Shown here: in pieces, positions 33,482 to 42,949 of the stretch
Numbering within the stretch: the stretch's first letter is position 1
How the letters are laid out: each line of letters opens with the position of its first letter
Assembly: GCF_000235605.1 (NCBI RefSeq)
Contig: NC_016584.1
Location: 5,271,151-5,335,150 of the forward strand
Source: Desulfosporosinus orientis DSM 765
Lineage (GTDB): Bacteria > Bacillota > Desulfitobacteriia > Desulfitobacteriales > Desulfitobacteriaceae
Direction of reading: 5' to 3'
Length of the DNA: 64,000 bases
Notes under the pieces: generated by a model
The model's database searches: none
Seen by the model: only the letters and a program-made list of their open reading frames with translations
What the model was told of the DNA's origin: nothing
Translations under genes and position numbers: made by a program

Positions 33482-34264
33482 CTAGAATTGATACTTTCCA
33501 GGAACCTTTAAGGTGTTCGACAAATTCCGAGAAGTACCAGTTTCCTGGGGATATAATAACGATAAACCTTTACAGGAATTTTTCAGAATTTGCTCGATGA
33601 CAATATCTGTTGCAATCTCGATAGAAAACTTACTCGTATCAATCTCAATATCTGGATTTTCAGGTGCTTCATAAGGACTTGAAATCCCTGTGAAATTGGG
33701 TATCGCACCAGCTCTAGCTTTTTTGTAGAGACCTTTTACATCTCTTTTTTCACATTCTTCAAGTGGGGTACTAACATATATTTCAATATAACATTCACCA
33801 ATTATTTCTTTCGCATTTTCCCTGTCTTTCTTATAAGGTGAAATGAATGAAGTAATCATAATAAGTCCAGCATCATTCATAAGTTTAGAAACTTCGGCGA
33901 TCCTTCTGATATTTTCGACTCTATCAACCTCTTTAAAGCCTAAATTCTTGTTAAGACCATGCCTTATGTTATCGCCATCAAGTAACATAGTGTGCTTACC
34001 CATAGCGACAAGTCTCTTTTCAACTTCATTAGCAAGTGTCGACTTACCTGACCCTGAAAGTCCTGTAAACCAAAGGGTTAATGGTTTCTGTCCCTTTATA
34101 TTTGATCGGATGTCTCGAGTAATATCCGTGTCTTGCCACACAACATTTGTCGATCTGCGAAGGGAATGCTCAATTACTCCACGAGCAGAGGTCTTATCTT
34201 CAACTTCCTTAAGAATATTAGTTAAGTCAGCTCCATGTAGCTCTATGTCTGATAACTCCTTCAT
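33482..34264 (-). CDS. cysC: Adenylylsulfate (APS) kinase with CysN-like N-terminal relic
   Basis: A 260-residue enzyme making PAPS, the sulfate donor, from APS. Core about 38-225: 'VVWQDTDITRDIRSNIKGQK', P-loop 'GLSGSGKST' (68-76), 'DGDNIRHGLN', 'FISPYKKDREN', 'GLYKKARAGAIPNFTG'. The 37 residues before it include 'GVIEHSLRRSTNV', which looks like the join region of CysN-CysC fusions, so the gene may derive from a trimmed cysNC. A C-terminal tail of about 35 residues is extra. A sulfotransferase gene at 36248 and a cysQ remnant directly upstream show this serves glycan sulfation, not assimilation. Confidence 0.88.
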   Translation of the reverse strand: MKELSDIELHGADLTNILKEVEDKTSARGVIEHSLRRSTNVVWQDTDITRDIRSNIKGQKPLTLWFTGLSGSGKSTLANEVEKRLVAMGKHTMLLDGDNIRHGLNKNLGFKEVDRVENIRRIAEVSKLMNDAGLIMITSFISPYKKDRENAKEIIGECYIEIYVSTPLEECEKRDVKGLYKKARAGAIPNFTGISSPYEAPENPDIEIDTSKFSIEIATDIVIEQILKNSCKGLSLLYPQETGTSRNLSNTLKVPGKYQF

Positions 34265-34266
34265 TA

Positions 34267-34538
34267 CTAATTGCTCCTTAAACCCAAATGTTTTCTTTTA
34301 ACTACATAAAAACCTTTCTCATTTAGGTTGTTCTCACGATTATACAGCATCTCCGTACCATCCATCTGCCTGAAGATGCCTCCTGCTTCTTCGACAATGC
34401 ATTGCATAGCTGCCGTATCCCATTCTGAAGTTAAGCCAAAGCAATATTCTGTCAGCTATCGTCAGAGGAGATTAAAATTTGCGCTCCTGATTCCAGAGCT
34501 AATTTTTTACATTTAACTAAAATCTCGTTTGAAAACAT
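34267..34538 (-). pseudogene. cysQ: CysQ (PAP phosphatase) with internal deletion
   Basis: A good start (GAGGTGATAA, ATG 34538) opens a frame 'MFSNEILVKCKKLALESG', like an inositol-monophosphatase-family N-terminus, that stops after about 28 codons. In another frame the true C-terminus follows: 'FGLTSEWDTAAMQCIVEEAG', then 'DGTEMLYNRENNLNEKGF' and a stop 2 bases before cysC. The metal-site middle (about 190 codons) is missing. CysQ normally removes PAP left after sulfate transfer, so that job must be done elsewhere. Confidence 0.78.
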
Positions 34539-34563
34539 TTATCACCTCAACTCGCATCGAATA

Positions 34564-35904
34564 TCAATTAAACCTACAAATCGTTGGATTAATCTTTAGT
34601 TTACGAATTACTACAATCACCATAAAAAGATTCCAATATATCATTCCAGTTGCAGTAGCTATAGCTGCTCCGGTCATATTCCACTTCGGAATCAAGCATA
34701 GATTCAGCAAAAAGTTGATTACTAATCCTCCAGCAATAATCCGTCCTGATATTTTCTGGTTTCCTGTCATATTTAAAATAAACCCAACAGAACCGCAAAG
34801 TGCATTAATTACATTACCAATAAGAAGAATTATTAATGGCAAGTAACCAATAACAAAAGCTTGCCCAAATAAGGATAAAATCCAATGTCCTAAAAAAATT
34901 AAAACAACAGATCCTATACTTGTTACTGCGAAAATCCCCCACGAAGCTAATGTAACCATACGCTGAAGTTCTTTGATTCTTCCGGCATAATACAGTTCTG
35001 AAATCATTGGAGCAGCCATAGTATTAACCGCTTGTAGACCAAATAACACCAAAGTGGAAATTCGTTGAGCAGATGAATAGATACCCGCCACATCTGTTCC
35101 AATTAAAGCCCCTAACATTACCGTATCCATCTGACCCATCACCATTGACATCCCAGAAATAATAAGAAGCGGAATAGCTACGCTCATCCATTCCTTAGTG
35201 TTGAAGTCAGGCCTCGCATTACGAATTTCTGGAGAAAGGTTTTTGCGGAACGCCCAGATACTTAACCCAAGTGCGAAAATAACTGAACATAAGTTAATAG
35301 CCATTACTAACACGCCTGGTAAATGACTTTGTGTAAGTATATAGATACATCCGGTTATTAACATCAAAAATACAGGTCTAATTATTTGTAAGGGCACTTG
35401 AGCAAGCAATATTTTCTTTGAACTACGCAAACGTGCCGCGTATAGTTGTAATAAGGCTAAAGGTTGTACCAGTAATGCTCCTACATAAAAAACCATTCTT
35501 AAAGAGTAATTGAACTTTGATACATTGAAAACAAATAATAAGATACCAGCAGTTACTATCGATGAAGAAATCAGAACTATTTTTTGGCTTGATAATAAAA
35601 AACCTTTAATCAACCCCAAGTCTTGGTCAACATCATACCTCGGCATATATCTTAGCGTTGCGGTGTCAAAACCCATCACGCCAATCAATAACAATATATT
35701 GATCCAAGTAAGAACATAAATATAATCTCCATAATTATTAACACCAAGGATTCTTGCCAATAAGATTTGTGATATAAAATTTATGCCCGTACCTATTATT
35801 TGGACTATAAGTGACTGACTTGCTCCTCTGACCAAAATAGCTCCGACACCTTGCCCGTTAATTAGTTTTATAAAGAGATATTTTAAATTAATTTTTTTTA
35901 GCAT
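34564..35904 (-). CDS. wzx: Polysaccharide repeat-unit flippase
   Basis: A 446-residue membrane protein with about 12-14 helices of the MATE/Wzx superfamily. N-terminal 'RGASQSLIVQIIGTGINFIS' and 'ARILGVNNYGDYIYVLTW' are the typical first helices of oligosaccharide flippases. It moves undecaprenyl-linked repeat units across the membrane. It lies between the PAPS genes and the sulfotransferase on the same strand, followed upstream by a 343-base AT-rich gap (35905-36247) in which I see no gene. Confidence 0.88.
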   Translation of the reverse strand: MLKKINLKYLFIKLINGQGVGAILVRGASQSLIVQIIGTGINFISQILLARILGVNNYGDYIYVLTWINILLLIGVMGFDTATLRYMPRYDVDQDLGLIKGFLLSSQKIVLISSSIVTAGILLFVFNVSKFNYSLRMVFYVGALLVQPLALLQLYAARLRSSKKILLAQVPLQIIRPVFLMLITGCIYILTQSHLPGVLVMAINLCSVIFALGLSIWAFRKNLSPEIRNARPDFNTKEWMSVAIPLLIISGMSMVMGQMDTVMLGALIGTDVAGIYSSAQRISTLVLFGLQAVNTMAAPMISELYYAGRIKELQRMVTLASWGIFAVTSIGSVVLIFLGHWILSLFGQAFVIGYLPLIILLIGNVINALCGSVGFILNMTGNQKISGRIIAGGLVINFLLNLCLIPKWNMTGAAIATATGMIYWNLFMVIVVIRKLKINPTICRFN

Positions 35905-36247
35905 AGCAAGATCCTTTTAATATTTTTTATAAATTGTATATATTCACCATATAAAATGTATTGTTAAAATAGTTACCCAAGTCTACGATGCATAAATACT
36001 CTCTGGGATATAGGGCAACTTATTTGTATCAATTACTTCCGCTAAACTATTTAAACTATAATCTACAGATTTTCTGTTAGTTTCCTACAATCCTTGAAAA
36101 CAACATTAAGAGACGCTAGAACAATAATTTCCCCGAAATAATTCCCTCAGCTGAATACTCCCTTCTTTATCCAACCACTAATATGGATAAGCCATATTCA
36201 AAAAAGTATTCACTGATACGGAGCAAAATGAGGGAATGGTGTCAAAA

Positions 36248-36967
36248 CTAATTTGTTAACTGTTCAAGTAGTCTATTATAATCACTTGCATATCCAAATT
36301 CTTCTATATCCTTTTTGTACCTATTGTATACTAGATTCGCTGTTTCAATTGTATAGTAATTAATCCAATCTTTCTTATTGCTTTTGTTAAAATAAGGAAG
36401 CTCTTCCAATTCATATTTTTGTTGTATTTTTTTATATTCTTCAGAAATAGATTCATACTTTCCAATATAATCAACTAAACAATTTCCCTTTCTATCAAAT
36501 ATAAGATTGTATTGTGATTGAAAATGTCTATCAGCAAAAGCATCAGGAATTTTGATAACTTTTCTTACAAACTCATCAAAACTTTTGACATTTTTCAAAA
36601 TACCCATTAAATATGTGTCAAAATGCAATATATCAAATATATCTTTGTCTTTATGATATTTGCTCTCATAACAAGAAGCTAATCTATCAAAAGGGTTTCT
36701 AACAAAAGTAAATTTATAGTAACTTTTATCTTCTTCATTAAGTTTGTTTTTCTTACACCAATTAAAGTCGTGTATATTATAATTGTCTTCAACTTCCATT
36801 TTTAAAAAAGTTTTTTTAATTGAAGAACATGCTACTTTTGAATTAACCAAATAAATTAGTTTTTTATCACAAAGAATTATAAATTCTCTTTTTTCTATTC
36901 GTCGAAAAATAATAAAATTTTTAACGCTTATAACAAAATTTTTGATTACCAATTTAAAATTGTTCAT
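36248..36967 (-). CDS. Carbohydrate sulfotransferase
   Basis: 239-residue sulfotransferase of the PF03567 type. It has a 5'-phosphosulfate loop 'NSKVACSSIKKTF' and a 3'-phosphate site 'FTFVRNPFDRLASCY', both needed to bind PAPS. ATG 36967 follows AAAAGGAGG; a longer frame starts 14 codons earlier without support. The gene is strikingly AT-rich compared with the genes at 38-47 kb, which suggests separate acquisition. With cysC nearby it would place sulfate on the polysaccharide made by this cluster, possibly in the cytoplasm on the lipid-linked unit. Confidence 0.85.
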   Translation of the reverse strand: MNNFKLVIKNFVISVKNFIIFRRIEKREFIILCDKKLIYLVNSKVACSSIKKTFLKMEVEDNYNIHDFNWCKKNKLNEEDKSYYKFTFVRNPFDRLASCYESKYHKDKDIFDILHFDTYLMGILKNVKSFDEFVRKVIKIPDAFADRHFQSQYNLIFDRKGNCLVDYIGKYESISEEYKKIQQKYELEELPYFNKSNKKDWINYYTIETANLVYNRYKKDIEEFGYASDYNRLLEQLTN

Positions 36968-37109
36968 TCTTAATCCTCCTTTTCTGTTTCTTTTAAATAC
37001 AATGAACACTACAAATAAAGAACCAGATACCAGCTTTCATTACTAATGGCAGGTCATAATATTCATTTGCCATTTTTCTAATAACTGCCATAGTTTACCT
37101 AGTTTACCC

Positions 37110-38387
37110 TCAAGCCTGCCAATCACTTTTTTTAGCATTTCGTTCCTGCATTGTTATTTGTTGCACAATTCCCTCTCTAGATTGAATAACCGAAAATACC
37201 TCACTACCTAAAATAAGGAAAAATGTACTTTGGAATATATAGTAATGCATTGTATTATCACTACAATAAGTTATGAATGCATAAACTAACAAAATATAAT
37301 ACAATCTCTCAATCTTATAGCCAAATCGATTCTTCAGTTTTTTCGGAAGTCTAAAAATATAATATACAAACCACAAAATACTACCGAAAAAACCAAGCTC
37401 AATATACTGCAACAAAAGATCATTATGCAACGCAGTAATTCCTCCTACTCCAAATGACCTCGACTGCTGCAGAATAGTTAGAATCTTAGTTACAAATCCT
37501 ACGCCCTGTCCTAAATAGGCAAAGGACACATCATAATACCGCCTGAAGTTTGCGTATATCTTCACTCTACTAGCTGTATCAATACTAAACCTTGCTGCCA
37601 AATCACTATATACATCAGTTGTACAAATATACGTGTACGCAAAACAGAACATAAGTATAGCTACGGCGACAAACCAAAGTTTGGCCAATTGTGCAGCTGA
37701 AGCTCTTTTTCGAACCCAAAACCCAAAAATACATGCAACTACACAAGCCAGAAAGCTAATACGCTTATATCCCAGAAACATGATAATTAAAACAACAGCC
37801 ATATTCTTCCATCTGCTATGATCGCCTATATTGCAGAAGAGAAGAAATATGACTATCAATCCTATTGATAGGCACAGGTCGTGCATTTCAAACCAGCTTG
37901 TATAGATTGATGTTAATGGATTTATTATGTAAGCTAACATCCCAGCTATGCCTATTCCATACAATGCCATGCATAATGTTATAAGATACGAAACAACCAT
38001 GGCCTTTATCATGATAAAAACTGACTCTCTCCCATACAGCACAAGCATTGAAAGAACAAATAATCCAATAAAAAGCATCTGCACAGTACTTGAAACGCAT
38101 CGACTAAAATATTTGGATTGAACCAGTCCAAATATCAAAAGCACAACTGTATATATAAATGCAACCACATGCGGAAGCATTGCACTTTTAAACAAAGACT
38201 TTGCAACACTACTCGAAAACCTTTTTCTATTATTTAAGTATTTAATTAATCCCATGACTACAATTGGCGCGAAAAATATATATTGCATATACCATTCAAC
38301 CTTCACGGAATTTATACGATACAGCATTGATAAGGCCAGTAGAACAATTACTATTGCGCTGATTCTGATTCTGATTTTTATTTTCAT
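37110..38387 (-). CDS. wzy: O-antigen ligase/polymerase-like membrane protein
   Basis: A 425-residue protein with about 10-12 hydrophobic helices and a longer outside loop near 'FRRYYDVSFAYLGQGVGFVT'; the stretch 'GVGGITALHNDLLLQYIELG' resembles the H-N-x-(F/L)L motif of Wzy/WaaL proteins. As the only such protein in the first cluster it is the likely polymerase joining repeat units outside the membrane. It ends 1 base from the preceding glycosyltransferase start region, so the two are co-transcribed. Confidence 0.8.
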   Translation of the reverse strand: MKIKIRIRISAIVIVLLALSMLYRINSVKVEWYMQYIFFAPIVVMGLIKYLNNRKRFSSSVAKSLFKSAMLPHVVAFIYTVVLLIFGLVQSKYFSRCVSSTVQMLFIGLFVLSMLVLYGRESVFIMIKAMVVSYLITLCMALYGIGIAGMLAYIINPLTSIYTSWFEMHDLCLSIGLIVIFLLFCNIGDHSRWKNMAVVLIIMFLGYKRISFLACVVACIFGFWVRKRASAAQLAKLWFVAVAILMFCFAYTYICTTDVYSDLAARFSIDTASRVKIYANFRRYYDVSFAYLGQGVGFVTKILTILQQSRSFGVGGITALHNDLLLQYIELGFFGSILWFVYYIFRLPKKLKNRFGYKIERLYYILLVYAFITYCSDNTMHYYIFQSTFFLILGSEVFSVIQSREGIVQQITMQERNAKKSDWQA

Positions 38388-38388
38388 A

Positions 38389-39387
38389 CTAACCTCTCTT
38401 GATTTCAGTCACTTTTTTCTTCCCTTTCGCCATAACATGGCAAACCTTATAGATCCATGGCTCTGTACTCAGCAGGAATGCGAACATCTTTGTCTTTTTC
38501 TTTATTTTTGCATTCTTCAATATCGCACTAAGTGCTTTTCTGAACATTATCCGGTACATCAGGAAGACCTTACTATAATCCTTATATCCCATGTGCTGCC
38601 TGTGCAGCATTTGGACAACGGATTGGATATAAATCAATGGCTTCAGTATTTCCAGCTCAGGATATTTCTCATCGATAAAAGTGGCGAACTCCTCGCATAT
38701 CTCAAAGGCGTGCATATGCTTCTCAGACAATGCGCTGTTCAGGATGCTCCCGCTTGTATGCTGCACATACTTGTAATTCTGGTTATAATCTCCGATTGCA
38801 ACCTTATCAACCGCATCCACAATCAGATACATGCAAGCCATATCCTCGTAATACCCGGCAGGGAAAGGATACTGGAGCAGTACACTCTTCGGGTAAATGT
38901 TGTTATATGCACTCCAGCCCACATGGTCGCCTGCGTATACCTCAAAAATCGCATCGGCTCCGGAAACACATATACTTTCAAAGTGAAGCTTCTTGCCCAT
39001 TACATTCCCGTCTTCATCCGCCTGGATGCTCGAGGCCATCGCCATATCTGCATCGTGCTTTAGCAAAAGATTCCACAGATCTTCAATATAAGTCGGCTCT
39101 ACGTAGTCATCTGAGTCCACAAAGACAATCCAGTCGCCTTTGGAGTATCTCACACCATAATTCCTGGCATCTCCCAGCCCGCCATTAGGCTTGTGTAAAG
39201 CAGTAATATTGTCAAAATCCCTGCTGAATTGGTCACAGATCAAAGGGCACTGATCGGGCGAACCGTCATCCACAAGTACGATTTCGCAATTCTCATATGT
39301 CTGTACCAACAGGCTGGCAACACACTTATTAATATATTTTTCGACTTTATAAACCGGAACAATAATACTGATTAACGGTCTCTCCAT
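38389..39387 (-). CDS. Glycosyltransferase family 2
   Basis: 332-residue GT-A enzyme: 'ISIIVPVYKVEKYINKCV', 'VLVDDGSPDQCP' and the DxD 'VFVDSDDYV' are all present. A helical C-terminal part ends in a basic tail. ATG 39387, 6 bases after AGGGGAAG, is preferred to the upstream TTG. It transfers a sugar to the growing lipid-linked unit; donor and acceptor cannot be read. From here to about 47 kb the codons are clearly GC-richer than in the flanking genes. Confidence 0.88.
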   Translation of the reverse strand: MERPLISIIVPVYKVEKYINKCVASLLVQTYENCEIVLVDDGSPDQCPLICDQFSRDFDNITALHKPNGGLGDARNYGVRYSKGDWIVFVDSDDYVEPTYIEDLWNLLLKHDADMAMASSIQADEDGNVMGKKLHFESICVSGADAIFEVYAGDHVGWSAYNNIYPKSVLLQYPFPAGYYEDMACMYLIVDAVDKVAIGDYNQNYKYVQHTSGSILNSALSEKHMHAFEICEEFATFIDEKYPELEILKPLIYIQSVVQMLHRQHMGYKDYSKVFLMYRIMFRKALSAILKNAKIKKKTKMFAFLLSTEPWIYKVCHVMAKGKKKVTEIKRG

Positions 39388-39432
39388 TAAATCTTCCCCT
39401 AACACATAAGACAATTGATTGCCCTTTACTCC

Positions 39433-40203
39433 TTAAATATACTCCCCAGCCGTCACTCTGAATGTACTTCCGGTCATCATCTCTGAAGCATCGGACAGCA
39501 TGTAGATGATCGCTTCTGTATAGTCATTGTGCTCGCACATGCGTCCCATCGGCAAAATTCCAGCAACTCTCCTTCTCAACTCCGCTTCACTTTCACCCTG
39601 GCTGATTCTCAATGCAACCTCACCCTCTGTCAGTGTCCAACCAAGGGTCAGATAATTGCAGCGGATATGCTCTGATGCATAGTTATGGGAAATATGTTCC
39701 ATCAGAATACGCAGCACACCCTTAGAACAGGCATAAGCAGCTCTGTCCTTCTGACCTCCCCATGCGTGAGCAGAACCCGTCAGTACGATACTCCCGCCTC
39801 CATTCATCCTCATATACTTGATCGCCTGCTGGCAGCAGAAGAAGCAAGCGCGGAAGTTGATGTTCATGACTGCATCAAAGGTCTCCTGATCGCAGGTATC
39901 CAATGGGGACACCGGCGTGATGCCGGCATAGTTAAAGAACCCATCGATCTTCCCATAGGTCTCATAGGCCTTATCCATAAGGTTTTTACAGTCTTCTACA
40001 TTGTTCAAATCTGTATAGACAAATATTCCGTCAGAACCAAAGGTTTTAATGTTCCTGATAGCTTCCTTTGCAGCCTTTTCATCACGGGCACCGATTACAA
40101 CCTTGGCACTTTCCCGACCGCAAACCTCTGCCATTGCTCTTCCTACGCCTTTTGTTCCTCCGGAAATCACAATCACCTTGTCTTTTAATCTTTGCAACTC
40201 CAT
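39433..40203 (-). CDS. Short-chain dehydrogenase/reductase
   Basis: 256-residue Rossmann enzyme: cofactor loop 'VISGGTKGVGRAM', 'NYAGITP', catalytic Ser in 'VLTGSAHAWGG' and 'YACSKG' (Tyr-x-x-x-Lys). It oxidises or reduces a hydroxyl/keto group with NAD(P). Located between two glycosyltransferases, it may modify a sugar or a small acid attached to it. Substrate unknown. Confidence 0.85.
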   Translation of the reverse strand: MELQRLKDKVIVISGGTKGVGRAMAEVCGRESAKVVIGARDEKAAKEAIRNIKTFGSDGIFVYTDLNNVEDCKNLMDKAYETYGKIDGFFNYAGITPVSPLDTCDQETFDAVMNINFRACFFCCQQAIKYMRMNGGGSIVLTGSAHAWGGQKDRAAYACSKGVLRILMEHISHNYASEHIRCNYLTLGWTLTEGEVALRISQGESEAELRRRVAGILPMGRMCEHNDYTEAIIYMLSDASEMMTGSTFRVTAGEYI

Positions 40204-40221
40204 CTTCTGCTACCTCTCTAT

Positions 40222-41577
40222 TCACATATCAGATAATATGTGGTTCTGGTTAATACAGGTAATTCTGTAATACAAATAATCCAGTATTAGTTCTTTTCGC
40301 AATTCCTCTGGGCATTTAACGGTCAGAACTTTCGCCTCTGAAACCCCGCAGTCCAGTATTTTTCTTATCCTTTTCTCTGCAGCAAAGCCATCGACAGTTG
40401 CTATGAGAATATAGTCATACTTTGCCTTTGTGATGCTTTCCACATGATCTACATCCATACAGCATCTGCGGTATTCCCAGTAATCATCATCGACCCACTT
40501 CACAACATTGCAGTGGCCGCCTTCTTTGATACGGTTCATCAATTGCTGACCGAATGTTCCGGCACCATAAAGAAGGATATCTTTGCCATAGTATTTCGGG
40601 TCAAAGGCAGAGAAGCCAGCCTCATGGTGTGGAATTCTGCCGCCGGAACGCATGATGCAGTTTCCGAGAACATAGTCATCCACCTGCGCCCGCAGGTCTG
40701 CTTCCTCATACTCTTCTCTGCCCTCATACTCTCCAGCAAAAGCACTCATGTATTCATACAGGTACTTCAGCTGGAGAGCTTCAGACTCAAAGCTGGCCAC
40801 CTTTTTCAGCATGGAATCCTCTCTCTGCCTGTAATGGTAAGCCACATTGTCTGTAACACAAACCTTTTTGCATCGCATCAAGGCTGGATAGGTGACAGCC
40901 GCATCTTCACCAATGGTAATGCGGTCATCCACACTTAGCTGGCAGTCAAACAGAATTTCACGCTTGAACAGCTTGTTCCAGACATATGTGGTAATGCCCG
41001 GTCTGTAAAAGCTCCCGTAAGACAGCATATTTCTTTTCAAAAAGTCCAGCTTTTCTCCTTCATATATTCCAAGGGGAAGGCTGTTGCAGAAATGGACGCT
41101 CTGATTGAACAGATCCCTGCTCAGGCCGGCAGCGGCAATATCTGCCCCACAGACTGCAAGCTCAGTATATAATGCTTCGTAAAATTCGGGGCCTACCCAG
41201 TCATCACCATCCACATAACCCACATACTCTCCTGTGGAAGCCAGCAACCCGGCTTTTCTCGCAGACACAAGACCGCCATTCTTCTTATGGATAACCTTGA
41301 TACGGCTGTCCTTTCTGGCGTAAAGGTCACAGATTTCAGGGCACCTGTCCGGTGAGCCATCATCCACGAGTATAATTTCCAAATTGCTGTAGGTCTGCCG
41401 GAGTAAACTCTCTATACACAAGCCTAGATAACTCTCTATTCCATAGATTGGAACGATTACACTGATGAGGGGCTCTTTTATGAGTTGCTCCTGATTGGTT
41501 GTCTCTTGGCTACTCTGCTCCAGTCCGTTCTGCTCCCGACCATTTATTTGGCTGTTAATATATTTCATTTGTGACAC
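40222..41577 (-). CDS. Glycosyltransferase family 2 with C-terminal nucleotide-fold domain
   Basis: 451-residue two-part protein. The GT2 domain (about 35-290) has 'ISVIVPIYGIESYLGLCI', 'ILVDDGSPDRCPE' and 'GYVDGDDWVG'. From about 335, 'KDILLYGAGTFGQQLMNRI' opens a Rossmann-like domain of the kind seen in CapD/PglD N-termini, running to 'YDYILIAT'. Such add-on domains occur in multi-domain capsule glycosyltransferases, role unproven. It follows the ATP-grasp gene by 10 bases. Confidence 0.85.
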   Translation of the reverse strand: MSQMKYINSQINGREQNGLEQSSQETTNQEQLIKEPLISVIVPIYGIESYLGLCIESLLRQTYSNLEIILVDDGSPDRCPEICDLYARKDSRIKVIHKKNGGLVSARKAGLLASTGEYVGYVDGDDWVGPEFYEALYTELAVCGADIAAAGLSRDLFNQSVHFCNSLPLGIYEGEKLDFLKRNMLSYGSFYRPGITTYVWNKLFKREILFDCQLSVDDRITIGEDAAVTYPALMRCKKVCVTDNVAYHYRQREDSMLKKVASFESEALQLKYLYEYMSAFAGEYEGREEYEEADLRAQVDDYVLGNCIMRSGGRIPHHEAGFSAFDPKYYGKDILLYGAGTFGQQLMNRIKEGGHCNVVKWVDDDYWEYRRCCMDVDHVESITKAKYDYILIATVDGFAAEKRIRKILDCGVSEAKVLTVKCPEELRKELILDYLYYRITCINQNHILSDM

Positions 41578-41587
41578 TCATTCTCAT

Positions 41588-42880
41588 TCACAGCTCCAGA
41601 GCCTCCTCAACATCAAAACCGTGGAGTAACATATTTTCACCGTTCTGGTCAAGCACCTTGACGCTATCCATGTATTGTTTGAGTTCCTGTGCCAGCTTCT
41701 CCTTGTTGTCGGAAACCAGATACAGCCGTGCAAACACCTGCTTTTCGGTTCCGATCCACTCAGGAACGATCTCATCCCCGACATACCTGCTCTGGACACA
41801 TGCCACTGCGTCGGGGTCATCCTTCCACCGGTCAAGCCCCTCAATGCTGCCAATTGTGCCCTTCTTCAGAAGGAACCACAGTGTGGCCGCACTCTTGCCG
41901 CGCAGATTTGCGTCGTCCACCGTACTCAGATCAAGCTCTCCCTGAGAGCCGGTCAACGCAAATCGAATCAGCAATTCCCTCTGGTCAAACCCGTGAATCG
42001 CCTTCATCAGCAGATGAGGAGCCTCACCCTGGAGGCGGAATCCTGTGTCATAGACATAGAATTCACCGTTTTCATAGAACGCTGAGAGCATCAGCACACC
42101 TTCACTGATGCCGATTTCCTTGAACATCTGTAAGGCGTTTCTATGCATACGCTCAAAATACTCCTTCAGATGCTTGGATGGATATGTACCGCCCAGGCAC
42201 ACCTTGCTGAGACCGGGCTGCTCGTTAGTCGTATAGCGATCATAAATACACGATGCACTGCACACGCCATCCTTGAAGGTGTAGTACATACCCATATCTT
42301 CACAGTCCATGTACTTTTCAACAATAAAGCGCTTCTTCTTCGAGAAAGAAAGGGCATACGGAACCGCTTTCATAAGTTCCTCTCTGTTGTTTGCCTTGAC
42401 AATTCCCTGTCCACTTGCGCTGTCAACCGGCTTCACCATGACGGGGTACTCAATCTTTGCAATGTCCTCTTCGTTCATATCGGCAGAAAGGTAGAATTCA
42501 GGGATACCATGGATGCCATAACGCTCACAGGTGGTCTTGAAAATATCTTTAAAAGCAAATACGTCAACAATCTGCTGCTTGGCGTAGCAGGGCAACCCAA
42601 GTGCGTCACATACCTTGCAATAGGACGGGACAAGCATATCCGCAACACCGACCAGCACGCCTTCCACCTGTTGTTCCCTTGCCAATGCAACCAGGCCAGG
42701 TACGTCCATGCCGTCTACATCAGACGCCATCCAGGCCACTTTTTTTGCAGCTTCATTAGGAACGGAGCTTGCCACGATGGTCTTAACTCCCATTGCGTGT
42801 GCAACTTCCACCAGGGGCACCGTCTCCGGATTGCCGCCAAGAATCAGCAATTTCTTGCCTTCAAACTTTCTTGCTCTCAT
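41588..42880 (-). CDS. ATP-grasp carboxylate-amine/thiol ligase
   Basis: 430-residue ATP-grasp enzyme: N-terminal Rossmann part ('KLLILGGNPETVPLVEVAHA'), then 'YPVMVKPVDSASGQGIVKAN' with the ATP-binding Lys and Gly loop, and 'FIVEKYMDC'. It resembles the carbamoyl-phosphate-synthase-like ligases that join a carboxylate to an amine. In a glycan cluster a likely job is amide-linking an amino acid to an amino sugar or uronic acid; this is inference from fold and context. Preceded by GGAGG. Confidence 0.82.
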   Translation of the reverse strand: MRARKFEGKKLLILGGNPETVPLVEVAHAMGVKTIVASSVPNEAAKKVAWMASDVDGMDVPGLVALAREQQVEGVLVGVADMLVPSYCKVCDALGLPCYAKQQIVDVFAFKDIFKTTCERYGIHGIPEFYLSADMNEEDIAKIEYPVMVKPVDSASGQGIVKANNREELMKAVPYALSFSKKKRFIVEKYMDCEDMGMYYTFKDGVCSASCIYDRYTTNEQPGLSKVCLGGTYPSKHLKEYFERMHRNALQMFKEIGISEGVLMLSAFYENGEFYVYDTGFRLQGEAPHLLMKAIHGFDQRELLIRFALTGSQGELDLSTVDDANLRGKSAATLWFLLKKGTIGSIEGLDRWKDDPDAVACVQSRYVGDEIVPEWIGTEKQVFARLYLVSDNKEKLAQELKQYMDSVKVLDQNGENMLLHGFDVEEALEL

Positions 42881-42949
42881 AGTATCCTCCTATGTCCTGC
42901 TAATTTAAGTAGCATCATTCAGCACTCAATTTGGTTCAATGATCAGCCC

